Made by a program: the position numbers and the translations under genes
Assembly (NCBI GenBank): GCA_008682415.1
Contig: VANK01000010.1
Coordinates: forward strand, 124,001 to 188,000
DNA: 64,000 nucleotides
Origin: Acidobacteria bacterium AB60
GTDB taxonomy: Bacteria > Acidobacteriota > Terriglobia > Terriglobales > Acidobacteriaceae
Direction: 5' to 3'
The notes under the pieces: model-generated
What the model was told of the DNA's origin: nothing
Databases searched by the model: none
Seen by the model: the letters and a program-made list of their open reading frames with translations, nothing else
In this document: positions 14,862 to 24,083 of the stretch, piece by piece
Position numbering within the stretch: position 1 is the first letter of the stretch
Layout of the letters: each line of letters starts with the position of its first letter

Positions 14862-17585
14862 TCATTGGGAGTGGAGGGTGGTGATGGGATCGACGCGCAT
14901 GGCACGCAGTGCCGGGATGTAGCTGGCGGCGAGCGTGACGGCGGTGAGCACGAGAGTGACGGCAGCGAAGGTGGGCAGGTCGGCAGGCGAGACGCCGAAG
15001 AGGAGTCCAGCCATGAGACGAGCGACGAGGAGGGCGCCGACGAGTCCGATTCCCGCGCCGGCGGCGGCGAGAACGAGTCCCCTGCGGAGAACCATGTTAA
15101 GGATTTTGCCGCGCTGCGCACCGAGGGCGAGGCGGATGGCGATGTCGCGCCGTTGCTCGCTGACGATGTACGAAATTGTCCCGTAGATCCCGAGACCGGC
15201 GAGCAGCAAGGCGGTGGCGGCGAAGAAGGCGACCAGTTCCATGGAGAATCGCCGGACGGAGAGGGAGTCGGAGAGGATTTCCCGCAAGGTCTGCGCGTGG
15301 AAGACGGGCAGGGTGGGGTCGATGGCCTGGACCTGCTGGCGCACTTGGGCGGGAAGGGCGCTGGGATCGAGGTGTCCGCGGAGGAAGATGGCGAGGTCCT
15401 TGGCAGCGTGCTGGTAGGAGCTGCGATAGATCAGGGGAATGGCGGCGTCGGCGAGGGACTCGGTGCGCGCGTCGGCGATCACGCCGATGATGGTGGTCCA
15501 AACCGGCGTGGCAGGACCTGCGAGCCCGCGCGTGTCCAGGCGGAGGCGGACGCGCTTGCCGAGGGGATCCTGGTTGGGCCAGTAGGTTCGGGCCGCGGCC
15601 TGATTGATGACGGCTACCTGAGGGGTGTCATCGCGGTCGCGGTCAGTGAAGAGGCTGCCGCGCAACAGCGGCATGCCGAGGAGAGGGAAGTATTCGGGCG
15701 AGACGGTGGGGCTATCGATGACGGGGGCCTGGTTGTCCATGGTCTCGATGCCCTCGCGCAGCAACGGCAGGCGGGCGGGACTGCTGTGGCCAAGGGGAAG
15801 AGCGGCTTCGTCGCCGATGGCCACGTCTTCGACGCCGGGCAGAGTGCGGCAGCGGCGGAGGATCTCGCGCAGCAAGACGGATTCCTGAGCGGGAGTCTGA
15901 TAGGGATCGGTGGTGGGATCGTTGGGGCCGGGCAGCCAGGTCTGAACGGCCATGACGCGCTCGGGATTGAAGCCGGGCTGCACCTGGAACAGATGCCAGA
16001 AGCTGCGCAACAGAAGGCACGCCGCCACCATCAGGACGAGCGAGAGAGCCAACTCGCTGACGACGAGGAGGTGGCGAAGATGGGAGCGTTCGCGGGACCC
16101 GCTGGAGCCGCGTCCCTCCTGGCGCAGCGTACCGATCAGGTCGACACGGCTCATCAGCCATGCGGGAGCGAGACCGAAGATGACGCCCGCGGCGCCGGAG
16201 ACGGCCAGGGCAAACGCCAGGACGCCCCAGCCGATGGCGATGTCGTTCTCATGCGGGAGGCTTGGGGGGATGAGCCGCACGAGGTAATGCTGGGTGCTGA
16301 AGAGCACCGCGAATCCGGCGATGCCGCCGAGCAGGAAGAGAAGCAGAACCTCGGTGAGGAGCTGGCGGATGAGCCGTCTCCGTTGAGCCCCGAGTGCCTG
16401 GCGGACCGCGATCTCGCGAGCGCGGACACTGGCTTTGGCGAGGAGGAGATTGGCCACGTTGACGCAACTGATGAGCAGGACCAATGCGACTGCGCCGAAC
16501 AAGAGGAAGAGCAATTGGCGAATGCCGCCGACTACGGTTTCGCTGAGCGGAATGAGGCGCACGGCCCAGGCGGTCTGGACCGGATAGTCCGCGGGGTATT
16601 GCTTCTTGAGCGATTCGACCAGCGCATTGAGGCGTGCTTGCGCCGCCGGGACGGAGAGACCGGGGTTCAAGCGGCCGATAACGATGCGGCTCTGATGGCG
16701 GTAGCTTCGCGATGGAGGCGCGAAGGGGACACCTGCAAATCCCGCGCCCAGCCACAAGTCGACATTCTGTTCGTCGCTTGTTGAGCCCTGATCGCGGAAG
16801 CCGCGCGGCATGACACCCACGACCTGATACTGGTCATTATCGAGAAGGAGCGCCTTTCCGATGATGTGGGGGTCGGCTCCGAACTCGCGCCGCCAAAGTC
16901 CGTCGCTGACGACGACTTCAAGGTTGTAGCCGGGAGTGTTGTCGCGCGGATTGAAGGTGCGGCCCAATTGCGCACCGACGCCGAGGACGGCGAAGTAGCT
17001 TGGCGTGACTTGCTTGAAGCTGAGGCGGAGGGGCTGAGAGGCACCGGTGAGGTTGACGTTGGCGCCCTGCCCGGCGATGGCAACGGACTGGAAGATCCCG
17101 GAACTGGCGAGATCTCTCCACTCCGGGACGGAGATGCCGACGTGCTGCGCGCCGACGCCGGGAAGGTTGTCTTCGACGCGCACCAACTCGCTGGGGTTGG
17201 GATAGGGAAGGGGATGCAGCAGGGTTGCATCGATGACCGTGTAGATGGCGGTGGTGGCTCCCACGCCGAGCGCCAGGATCACGATGGCGGTGAGGGAGAA
17301 CCCTGGCGTGCGGAGAAGCATGCGGGCGGCGTAGCGAAGGTCGAAGAGCAGATTCTCGAAGAAGGGAAGGCTCTGCTCTTCGCGATGGCGTTCGCGAATT
17401 GCCCCGATGGCGCCGAACTTGAGCGCGGCCTGGCGATGTGCTTCGGACGAGGGCATGCCGGCGCGGAGATTTTCTGCTGTTTGCAGCGCGAGATGTTGCT
17501 CCATCTCTTCAAGCAGGCGCTGGTCGTGGCGGCGGCCCGTGACGAGGTTTGCGAGGCGAGCGGCGAAGCGGCGGAGGGATCTCAT
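14862..17585 (-). CDS. ADOP-type duplicated MacB/FtsX permease (module 1)
   Basis: A 907-residue permease. Residues ~10-80 are the short N-terminal permease prefix (HDQRLLEEMEQHLALQTAENL). Then come two MacB periplasmic core plus FtsX units: first core after TPGFSLTAIVILALGVGATTA, FtsX helices near residues 380-470 (ALVLLISCVNVANLLLAKASVRAREIAVRQALGA), second unit ending with a further FtsX block and YIPALRAMRVDP. This fits the acidobacterial duplicated orphan permease (ADOP) class, which lacks its own ATPase gene nearby. Its ATG overlaps the PadR stop (ATGA). Likely exports or handles envelope substrates; function unproven. Confidence 0.9.
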   Translation of the reverse strand: MRSLRRFAARLANLVTGRRHDQRLLEEMEQHLALQTAENLRAGMPSSEAHRQAALKFGAIGAIRERHREEQSLPFFENLLFDLRYAARMLLRTPGFSLTAIVILALGVGATTAIYTVIDATLLHPLPYPNPSELVRVEDNLPGVGAQHVGISVPEWRDLASSGIFQSVAIAGQGANVNLTGASQPLRLSFKQVTPSYFAVLGVGAQLGRTFNPRDNTPGYNLEVVVSDGLWRREFGADPHIIGKALLLDNDQYQVVGVMPRGFRDQGSTSDEQNVDLWLGAGFAGVPFAPPSRSYRHQSRIVIGRLNPGLSVPAAQARLNALVESLKKQYPADYPVQTAWAVRLIPLSETVVGGIRQLLFLLFGAVALVLLISCVNVANLLLAKASVRAREIAVRQALGAQRRRLIRQLLTEVLLLFLLGGIAGFAVLFSTQHYLVRLIPPSLPHENDIAIGWGVLAFALAVSGAAGVIFGLAPAWLMSRVDLIGTLRQEGRGSSGSRERSHLRHLLVVSELALSLVLMVAACLLLRSFWHLFQVQPGFNPERVMAVQTWLPGPNDPTTDPYQTPAQESVLLREILRRCRTLPGVEDVAIGDEAALPLGHSSPARLPLLREGIETMDNQAPVIDSPTVSPEYFPLLGMPLLRGSLFTDRDRDDTPQVAVINQAAARTYWPNQDPLGKRVRLRLDTRGLAGPATPVWTTIIGVIADARTESLADAAIPLIYRSSYQHAAKDLAIFLRGHLDPSALPAQVRQQVQAIDPTLPVFHAQTLREILSDSLSVRRFSMELVAFFAATALLLAGLGIYGTISYIVSEQRRDIAIRLALGAQRGKILNMVLRRGLVLAAAGAGIGLVGALLVARLMAGLLFGVSPADLPTFAAVTLVLTAVTLAASYIPALRAMRVDPITTLHSQ

Positions 17586-17929
17586 GACCAGTCCTCCGTT
17601 CGGGCGGCGAAGAATCGGGCGACGATGGCCGCCGTACGCTCCCAGTCGCCGGTTTCGGTCTGCAGCTGTTTGCGGCCGGCGCGGGTGAGGCGATAGAAGC
17701 GCGCGCGCCGGTTGTTCTCGGAAGTGCCCCAATCGGAGGCGATGGCACCCTCGTGCTCGAGCTTGAGCAGAAGGGGATAGAGGGTGCCCTGATTGACGGC
17801 AAGGGCGTCTCCACTAATCTGCTCGATGCGTCGGGCGATGCCAAAGCCGTGGAGAGGCCCCAGCAGATCAAGGGTCTTGAGGACCATGAGGGCCAGGGTT
17901 CCCTGCGGGACGTCAGATTTTTCCGCCAT
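17582..17929 (-). CDS. PadR-family transcriptional regulator (module 1)
   Basis: A 115-residue PadR winged-helix protein: VPQGTLALMVLKTLDLLGPLHG, GFGIARRIEQ, NQGTLYPLLLKLEHEGAI and ENNRRARFYRLT are the family hallmarks. ATG 17929 was chosen because homologous blocks begin a few residues later; the longer frame is not coding-like. Overlap with the ADOP start implies one transcript and control of that permease. PadR proteins typically repress their own operon until a ligand binds. Confidence 0.92.
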   Translation of the reverse strand: MAEKSDVPQGTLALMVLKTLDLLGPLHGFGIARRIEQISGDALAVNQGTLYPLLLKLEHEGAIASDWGTSENNRRARFYRLTRAGRKQLQTETGDWERTAAIVARFFAARTEDWS

Positions 17930-17951
17930 GTTGTGGGTCACCTTTTGGTTT

Positions 17952-17988
17952 CCAACATGAATATGGCACACCTCATTTTGGAAAGCAA
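17952..17988 (-). promoter_or_regulatory. Promoter with overlapping inverted repeat, PadR-ADOP module 1
   Basis: Minus strand -35 TTGCTT (17983-17988), 17-base spacer, -10 CATATT (17960-17965), 31 bases before the ATG. An imperfect inverted repeat CCAAAATGA-N12-TCATGTTGG (17952-17960 and 17973-17981, 8 of 9 arm positions match) overlaps it and is a plausible PadR operator. Confidence 0.45.
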
Positions 17989-18123
17989 CAGGAATGTGGG
18001 GAGCGCCGCTTTGACTGTTTGCTTGGGCAGAGCGCTGGGGCGCACCTGCCGCACATTGCAGGTTGCAGGCGTGATTGCGGCGATTGGTTGGGATTCCGCA
18101 TTCACAGGCGAAGCGATGCAGGA

Positions 18124-18954
18124 TTACGAGCGGCTCGTGCCGCGGTTGAGGCCGAGGAGAATGGCTGCTTCCACGAGGGGAGCGGTGGGCTCGTTCTCGC
18201 GCAGTTCGAAGGGCGTGCGCAGGACCAACGGTGGTTGAGCGAGGAAACGGGGAGTCTTGCCATGATGGGGCTGCGCGGCATGCAGGAGAAATGGGTGGCA
18301 CAGATAGACGGTCCCCGCGGCGCCGGTGGCGAGGGTGTCGGGGAGGTCGGAGGTTGCTGGGGTGGCCGCCGCGCAGATTTCGAAGAGAGGGAGTCCTTTG
18401 TCACCCGCGGGGGCAAGCAATGCAGGCACGCGCAAATGCGAACCTACGCGAATGCGCGTGGGGGCGTCGTTCTCGCTCACGTCGGAAAACAGGAACAACA
18501 TGAGCAAGGCCCGGCCCCTGGAACGGAGATTCACATGCCACTTGAGGTAGTTCTGTGAGGACGGGTCTTCTGGCGGAGGGAAGCTGGCATCGATGTGCCA
18601 GCCTGTGTCACCCGGGTCATTGGGGTGCGGAAAGCGAACCGGGAATCCGCCCAAGCTTTGCCGGGGGATCCAGCGGCCCGGGCCGACCAACTCGTCGAAG
18701 GCAGCGTGCAAAACAGGTGAGTTCACCGCCTGGCGAAAGGGTTCCTGGGCGAAGTCGCCGAGGCGCACCACGGGCCGGGTCCAGGTTGTTTTATCGTCGG
18801 GGTCACAGCCGGTAGCGCGCCAGAGAATCTCTCGGGCCGCAGCGGCGGTGTCGGTCGAAAAGGCTTCTTCGATTCTCACGAAACCATCACGAAGAAACTG
18901 CTCTTTCTGCTCGTGGTTCAAAACGCGATGCGATGAATGTTCCGAGAATTGCAT
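18124..18954 (-). CDS. Phytanoyl-CoA dioxygenase (PhyH) family protein
   Basis: A 276-residue non-haem Fe(II)/2-oxoglutarate oxygenase. Seen: facial triad candidates His120 and Asp122 (GWHIDASF) and His225 (CHPFLLHAAQ), with Arg236 (PRFLAQ) placed to bind 2-oxoglutarate. PhyH relatives hydroxylate many small molecules, so the substrate is open. ATG 18954 has AGGAG upstream; the longer frame to 19026 is rejected. It lies alone on the minus strand between two PadR-ADOP modules, with its 3' end 195 bases before the PadR start of module 1. No terminator was recognised. Confidence 0.85.
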   Translation of the reverse strand: MQFSEHSSHRVLNHEQKEQFLRDGFVRIEEAFSTDTAAAAREILWRATGCDPDDKTTWTRPVVRLGDFAQEPFRQAVNSPVLHAAFDELVGPGRWIPRQSLGGFPVRFPHPNDPGDTGWHIDASFPPPEDPSSQNYLKWHVNLRSRGRALLMLFLFSDVSENDAPTRIRVGSHLRVPALLAPAGDKGLPLFEICAAATPATSDLPDTLATGAAGTVYLCHPFLLHAAQPHHGKTPRFLAQPPLVLRTPFELRENEPTAPLVEAAILLGLNRGTSRS

Positions 18955-19202
18955 ACGAGGATCTCCTCTTGTTTTGCGCTCAGCGCACACCTGTGGTGCG
19001 GCGGCCGGGCGGCGCCGCTGGAGCACTCGCAGAGGCGAGTGCGCGCCTCAGAGGCTGATGAGAAAGACGGAGGAGAAGCGGATCGTCATCACAATGCCCT
19101 GATGATATGCCGCGGAAGTGCGATCTTCAATTCAGGGTTGCGAGAAGACGTGCAGCCTTGAACTGAGCAAGATTTCGGGAGGAATGGCCGGGGGGACCGC
19201 GC

Positions 19203-21881
19203 CTACTCCGTTTTCAGCGCGTCGACCGGGTTGACGGCGGCTGCCCGTGCAGCGGGTAGATAGCTTGCGAACGCGGCAGCCGCGACGAGGATGACTGGAA
19301 CCGCCGTGAAGGTGACGGGGTCGAGTGGGCGGATGCCGAAGAGAATGGTCTTCATGAGCTGGACCAGCCCAGCCGCGGCGAGGAGGCCGATGGCGATGCC
19401 TGCGCCTGCGAGGGTCAGCGCCGACCGAACGAACATCCACTTGACGCCACTCCTAGGCGCGCCGAGGGCCATGCGGATTCCAATCTCGCGGGTGCGTTGC
19501 ACGATGGCGTAGGCGATAACGCCGTAGATGCCGATGATGCCCAAGGCGAGGGCCATGGATCCGGCGATACCCAGCATGACCAGCGTGAAGGACTGACGGG
19601 CGAGGGACTGACTGTAGACCTCCTGCATGGTGCGAACGCCCGCGATCGGCAGGTTGGGATTGATGGCGTTGACGGCCTGGCGCACCTGGCTGAGGAAGGT
19701 TTCGGTGCCGGCGCGCCGGGTGCGAATCACGAAGGTGACACCGCGCTCGGCGCCCAGAGTGGGCTTTTCGATGTAGGGGATGTACATCAAGACGGGCCAA
19801 TAGATGATGGCCGGCGCTTTTTCGTCGACGCCGTGCTGGTGCACATCGGCAACGACGCCGATCACCTCATCCCAAGGGTTGCGGTTGGACTCGTGCGCAT
19901 GCTTACCGATGGCGTTGGCTGCCGAGCCCCAGGTTTCCCTGGCGAAACTCTCGGAAACGATGACCTTGTGCCGCAGGCCGTAGTTGTCGGTCCAGTTGAA
20001 GTCGCGGCCGGCCACCAGGCGGATGCCGAGGGCACTGAAGTAGCCGGGAGAGACGTAGTCAAAGAGATACATTTGCGGGCGGGTTACGTCGTAGGTTTTG
20101 CCTTCCACCTGAAACTGATTCCAGTCCGCGTCGATCCCGTCCAGCGGCATCGCCGCGGCGAATCCAACGGCTGCGACGTCGGGAATGGCGGCGATGCGAT
20201 CGGTCAGATCGTTTTCGATGTGGGTGACCATGGTTGCGTCGGGCACCATGGACGTTGGAATGGCAGTGCGCAGGGTTTGCACGTGAGCCGGATCGCTGAA
20301 GCCCGGATTGACTGCGCGCAACGCCAGGAAGGTGCGGATCATGAGGGCAGAACTGATCAGCAGCACCAAGGCCATGGCGACCTGAGCTACGACGAGCACA
20401 TTGCGGGATCGATTGCGCGTGCGGCTACTGCTCATGGTGCGGGTGGAGCGCGAGAGCGCGTCGGACGCCCGGGCATAGGCATGCTTGATTGCTGGAAGGG
20501 AACCAAAGAGCAGAGCGGAGAACACGGAGAGAAGGAGGGTGAAGAGAAGAGAGCGATAATCGAGCGCCACTTCACTGAGACGCGGCAGCTCTGCTGGTCC
20601 CAGGCTCTTGAGCAATCGCAGCCCTCCGTAAGAGACAACGATGGAAAAGGCGCCTCCGAGAAGGCCGAGGAGAAGACTTTCCGTGAGCAGTTCGCGGGCG
20701 ATGCGGGCGCGGCCTGCGCCCAGGGATGCGCGAATGGAGAGCTCCTGATGGCGCGAATCGGCGCGTACCAGGAGCAGGTTGGCGACGTTCATGGAGGCGA
20801 GGAGCATGACCAACCCGACCGTGGCCATCACCACCCAGAGGACGCTGCCGACCTGGCCGATCACCTGCTTCTTGAGCGGGCGGAAGGTGGGGGTGATGCG
20901 CCATATGGCGAAGTAGTGACCCTGAGGCCAGAGGCTCATCCAGAGCGGCAGGAGGTTGCTGATATCGGCATCGGCCTGCGCGATGGTGACTCCTGGTTTG
21001 AGCCGGCCGATCCCGTAGAAGCCGAATGGAGGGCCGTCCAGGTTGGTCCGATCGGGGGCGAGGGGGATGAAGACGTCGAAGTCGTGATCGACGACCCGAA
21101 GGCCGCGCGGCATGACGCCGACGATCTCGCGCGCCTGCGAGTCTACCTGGATGCTGCGGCCGATCACGGTGCGATCTCCGGCAAACCGGCGCTGCCAGTA
21201 GCCGTAGCTGAGGATGATGGTTTTGGCGCCGCGCGGATCCTGATCCTGCTGCGAGAACCAGCGGCCGAGGAGGGGGGAAATCTGCAGCGTCTGGAGGACG
21301 CCATCGCTGACAAGGATGCTCTGGACCTGCTCGGGCTGGGCCAGGCCGGTGACGTTTGCAATGCGCTGCGACCAGATGCCCATGGATTGGAAGCTGCGAT
21401 TGTGCTCGGAGAAGGCGAGATCCATGGAGGGCGACATCAATAGCCCCTCTGAGAAGTCGGCGATGCCGGCTCCGGGCGCCTGCAGCCAAAGCGAGACCAG
21501 CCGATCCGACTCGGGGTAGGGCAGGGGCTTCAAGAGCACGCTGTTGACGACGCTGAAGACCGCGGTGTTGGCGCCGATGCCGATGGCCAGGGTGAGTAAG
21601 ACGATGAGAGCGAAGCCGGGTGACTTGCGCAGGCGACGGAGGGCGAGCCGGAGGTCGGCGAGAAAGGATTCAAGCCGGGGCCATTGCCAGACTTCGCGGC
21701 TGCGCGTGGCGATGAGTCCTGGATTACCGAAGGCGCGAAGGACCGCCTGACGAGCTTCAGCGTGGGAGAGATTTTCCAGACGCATCAACTGCTCGATCTT
21801 TTCTTCGATGTGTCCGTTCAGTTCTTCGCTCAGCTCGTCGTTGAGAGTGCGACGGCGAAATACCCGCTCCCACCAGCTCAT
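19203..21881 (-). CDS. ADOP-type duplicated MacB/FtsX permease (module 2)
   Basis: An 892-residue permease with the ADOP layout: prefix domain (DELSEELNGHIEEKIEQLMRLE, residues ~13-70), first transmembrane helix after LRKSPGFALIVLLTLAIGIGANTAVF, two MacB-like periplasmic cores and two FtsX blocks (VMATVGLVMLLASMNVANLLLV near 365-390; a last block with ALGIIGIYGVIAYAIV near 785). It ends PAARAAAVNPVDALKTE, the usual ADOP ending. The PadR gene lies 12 bases upstream, so they are co-transcribed. There is no ATP-binding subunit nearby. It is clearly paralogous to the other ADOPs here but well diverged. Confidence 0.9.
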   Translation of the reverse strand: MSWWERVFRRRTLNDELSEELNGHIEEKIEQLMRLENLSHAEARQAVLRAFGNPGLIATRSREVWQWPRLESFLADLRLALRRLRKSPGFALIVLLTLAIGIGANTAVFSVVNSVLLKPLPYPESDRLVSLWLQAPGAGIADFSEGLLMSPSMDLAFSEHNRSFQSMGIWSQRIANVTGLAQPEQVQSILVSDGVLQTLQISPLLGRWFSQQDQDPRGAKTIILSYGYWQRRFAGDRTVIGRSIQVDSQAREIVGVMPRGLRVVDHDFDVFIPLAPDRTNLDGPPFGFYGIGRLKPGVTIAQADADISNLLPLWMSLWPQGHYFAIWRITPTFRPLKKQVIGQVGSVLWVVMATVGLVMLLASMNVANLLLVRADSRHQELSIRASLGAGRARIARELLTESLLLGLLGGAFSIVVSYGGLRLLKSLGPAELPRLSEVALDYRSLLFTLLLSVFSALLFGSLPAIKHAYARASDALSRSTRTMSSSRTRNRSRNVLVVAQVAMALVLLISSALMIRTFLALRAVNPGFSDPAHVQTLRTAIPTSMVPDATMVTHIENDLTDRIAAIPDVAAVGFAAAMPLDGIDADWNQFQVEGKTYDVTRPQMYLFDYVSPGYFSALGIRLVAGRDFNWTDNYGLRHKVIVSESFARETWGSAANAIGKHAHESNRNPWDEVIGVVADVHQHGVDEKAPAIIYWPVLMYIPYIEKPTLGAERGVTFVIRTRRAGTETFLSQVRQAVNAINPNLPIAGVRTMQEVYSQSLARQSFTLVMLGIAGSMALALGIIGIYGVIAYAIVQRTREIGIRMALGAPRSGVKWMFVRSALTLAGAGIAIGLLAAAGLVQLMKTILFGIRPLDPVTFTAVPVILVAAAAFASYLPAARAAAVNPVDALKTE

Positions 21882-21893
21882 TCAGGCAACCTC

Positions 21894-22256
21894 CTAGGAG
21901 TTCTGGGTGCTTCGCGCGGGGCCCAGCACCATCTGAATGCCTTCCAGCATGCGTTCGAAGCGGCTGACTTCGCGCTCTAGATGACGCAGTCCGGCTTTGG
22001 TGATTTCATACACGCGCACGCGGCGGCTGGTGGACGGGGAAGTTGTCCACTCGCTCTTGACCAGTTTTGCTTTCAGCAGCCGCTGGAGTGCGGGATACAG
22101 CGACCCCTCTTCGACCTGAAGGAGATTGTTGGAGCGCTGCTGGATGTGCTGGACCAGAGCATATCCGTGGGCGGGCTGGCGGCGGAGCGACTCGAGGATC
22201 ATCATCTCCAGGGCGCCGGGGAAGAGATCGCGTGACTTGTCTTCGCTTGTTTGCAT
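21894..22256 (-). CDS. PadR-family transcriptional regulator (module 2)
   Basis: A 120-residue PadR protein: FPGALEMMILESLRRQPAHGYALVQHIQ, VEEGSLYPALQRLLKAKLVKSEW and RVYEITKAGLRHLE. It belongs to the Acidobacteria group in which PadR precedes an ADOP. No good Shine-Dalgarno precedes the ATG at 22256. The region upstream, to 22307, holds a near-consensus promoter. The frame continues upstream to 22556, but that part overlaps the opposite-strand TetR gene. Confidence 0.9.
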   Translation of the reverse strand: MQTSEDKSRDLFPGALEMMILESLRRQPAHGYALVQHIQQRSNNLLQVEEGSLYPALQRLLKAKLVKSEWTTSPSTSRRVRVYEITKAGLRHLEREVSRFERMLEGIQMVLGPARSTQNS

Positions 22257-22278
22257 AAGGCATTGTTGGAACATGCAT

Positions 22279-22307
22279 AGAGTAAAAAGGTATAGAGAGG
22301 ATGTCAA
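22279..22307 (-). promoter_or_regulatory. Sigma-70-type promoter of PadR-ADOP module 2
   Basis: Minus strand: perfect -35 TTGACA (22302-22307), 17-base spacer, -10 TACTCT (22279-22284). The ATG is 22 bases below the -10. A short palindrome ATGCAT (22273-22278) lies just after the -10 and could be part of an operator. Confidence 0.55.
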
Positions 22308-22377
22308 GACGATTGTGATGAGTTGTCGACTTTGCGCGGCTGAAGCGAGGTCGAACATGGTGTGAGAGCATCGAAGC

Positions 22378-23133
22378 GTGAACGAGACGCGGGGATCGGG
22401 AAAGCGAAGGACTGCGAGGAGAAGAGCAGGACGGCCCACGTCTGAGGATTCGGCGCAGGTGGATGAGCGGATCCTGGAGTCAGCGGCGCGTGTCTTCTTG
22501 AAACATGGCTTCGCGCGCGCGACGATGGAGGAGATTGCTACGCGGGCGGGGATCACGAAGCAAACCGTCTATGCGCGGTTCTCTTCGAAGAAGGTGTTAT
22601 TCAGCGCGCTGGCCAGCCGTTTCAGCAAGATTGTCTTCCGCCCAGAACAAGTCGAAAACATTTCGAAAGGATCTCCGCGAGCTTTCCTGATGGAGTTTGG
22701 CAGCGAGGTGATGGAGGTGTTGCGGGATGCCAAGCCGCAGCAACTCTTCGTTGTTCTTGCGGCGGAGGCGCGTGCCTTTCCGGAGCTTGCGTCGGAGACG
22801 TGGGTGCAGGGGCCGGGGCGCCTTCGGGTGTGCCTGCGCCAGTTTCTGGATGATCAGATTGCGTTGGGAAGAATGTCCATTCCGGACCCGGATTGCGCGG
22901 TCGAGCAGTTTCTGGGCCTGCTGGTGGGGCCATTGATCGGCCGTTTGCTTTTTGCGCGGCCGACCTACTTTGACAGCGAGGAGCGCGCCGCGAGTTATAT
23001 CGAATCAGCGGTGGACCTGTTTCTCGCGGGGTATCTCACCGACGCCGGACGTCAGGCGTGTGCAGAGAGAGCGGGAGGGCTCGCTAGATCTGCTTCTGAG
23101 GGAGAGCCCAGTAGGGATCGCCTGCCGCGATGA
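22378..23133 (+). CDS. TetR/AcrR-family transcriptional regulator
   Basis: A 251-residue regulator. A TetR helix-turn-helix occupies residues ~28-75 (RILESAARVFLKHGFARATMEEIATRAGITKQTVYARFSSKK split across the motif), with a C-terminal ligand-binding domain of the AefR-like type. The N-terminus is a basic extension (KRRTARRRAGRPT). The start is a GTG at 22378. It is divergent from PadR module 2, with 121 bases between starts. Its last 50 bases overlap the 3' end of the convergent Nif3-like gene, so the C-terminal tail (SASEGEPSRDRLPR) is probably not conserved. Target genes unknown. Confidence 0.85.
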   Translation: MNETRGSGKRRTARRRAGRPTSEDSAQVDERILESAARVFLKHGFARATMEEIATRAGITKQTVYARFSSKKVLFSALASRFSKIVFRPEQVENISKGSPRAFLMEFGSEVMEVLRDAKPQQLFVVLAAEARAFPELASETWVQGPGRLRVCLRQFLDDQIALGRMSIPDPDCAVEQFLGLLVGPLIGRLLFARPTYFDSEERAASYIESAVDLFLAGYLTDAGRQACAERAGGLARSASEGEPSRDRLPR

Positions 23134-24049
23134 ACTCGACGGGGAGTTCGGGCAAGACGGTCTTCAACCACGCGGGCGCATCCTGTTCGCCCCATTCTTC
23201 GAATTTCTCGTGATTGGCGGCGATGAGGCCCTTTGGATGGGGCATGCCCAAGCTGATCGCGTCACGCAGGTAGGGGAAGGCGTCGCAATCCTGTGGTTCA
23301 CTCATGAGGACGACATCGCAGGTCTGAAGAGGCTTAAGGATCTCGACCAGTTTGTGCGCGCCGAGTCCGACTCGCTTGACGGGGAGGTTGGGATCGCCGA
23401 TCACGCGCACGGTGGTGGAATCAAGGGACCGCGCCACGTGGCGCGCCACCTCTTTAAGCGGTGTTTCGGGAAGGACGAAGGCGGTGCCGATCATCTGTCC
23501 CTGCACGGGGACGGAGTAGCGCTGCCAGCCGAGCTTTGCGATGAGCCCGGTGAGGATGGGGTCGGGTTTGAGCATGTGCTGGTGGTCATGGAAGCGCCAG
23601 ACGACGAGGCTGTTCTCTTCGCAGTAGCGTCGTTTGGCCACGACAACGGGATCGGTCTCGAGAGATCCGGGGACTTCAAAGGGCTGATCGTGCTGGAGGG
23701 TTCCGAGGTCGTCGAGGTGATCCCAAAACATTCTCTCGTGCGAGATGATGAAGTTCTTCCCGGCTTGCACTGCTTTTTTGAGGACTTCGAAGGAGGCCTG
23801 AAACGTGAATACGACTCCGGTGACGGGCGTTGCCGGATCACCGTACTTGAAGCCATCGACGGGCTTCCACGGGAAGGGTGGCTGCCAGGGAATGCCGTCC
23901 GAGGCCATCTTGCTCCGGATGCGTTGCACCACTTGTTCGGCGGTGAGACGGTCGGGAGTCGGGGAGCAGGCGCGGGCCAGTCGGCGATTCAGGAGCAGCG
24001 TGGCGGCAGCTCCTCGACCGAACGTCCTGCGGGAGATCGATGTCGTCAT
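23084..24049 (-). CDS. Tat-exported Nif3-like protein, metal ligands largely kept
   Basis: A 321-residue Nif3-family protein with an N-terminal twin-arginine signal (SISRRTFGRGAAATLLL). Nif3 proteins are toroidal hexamers with a dinuclear metal site; many act as GTP cyclohydrolase-like or phosphoesterase relatives, role often unknown. Seen: VTGVVFTFQASFEVLKKAVQAG, then ISHERMFWDH (His104, His111), FHDHQH (His154, Asp155), and C-terminal His280-x3-Glu284, which corresponds to the family metal-binding His/Glu pair. Export through Tat is unusual for a family that is normally cytoplasmic. A second, more diverged Nif3-like gene lies 34 bases upstream, probably in the same operon. Confidence 0.78.
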   Translation of the reverse strand: MTTSISRRTFGRGAAATLLLNRRLARACSPTPDRLTAEQVVQRIRSKMASDGIPWQPPFPWKPVDGFKYGDPATPVTGVVFTFQASFEVLKKAVQAGKNFIISHERMFWDHLDDLGTLQHDQPFEVPGSLETDPVVVAKRRYCEENSLVVWRFHDHQHMLKPDPILTGLIAKLGWQRYSVPVQGQMIGTAFVLPETPLKEVARHVARSLDSTTVRVIGDPNLPVKRVGLGAHKLVEILKPLQTCDVVLMSEPQDCDAFPYLRDAISLGMPHPKGLIAANHEKFEEWGEQDAPAWLKTVLPELPVEFIAAGDPYWALPQKQI

Positions 24050-24083
24050 GTCAGTACCTTGTAACGGGATTGCTCAGGGTGCT

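Noticed and set aside
14829..16784. 651-residue plus-strand frame over ADOP module 1
   Set aside because: Antisense shadow of a gene with unambiguous permease motifs; no recognisable motif of its own.
19497..21443. 648-residue plus-strand frame over ADOP module 2
   Set aside because: Antisense shadow; composition is Gly/Asp/Ala-rich without any domain.
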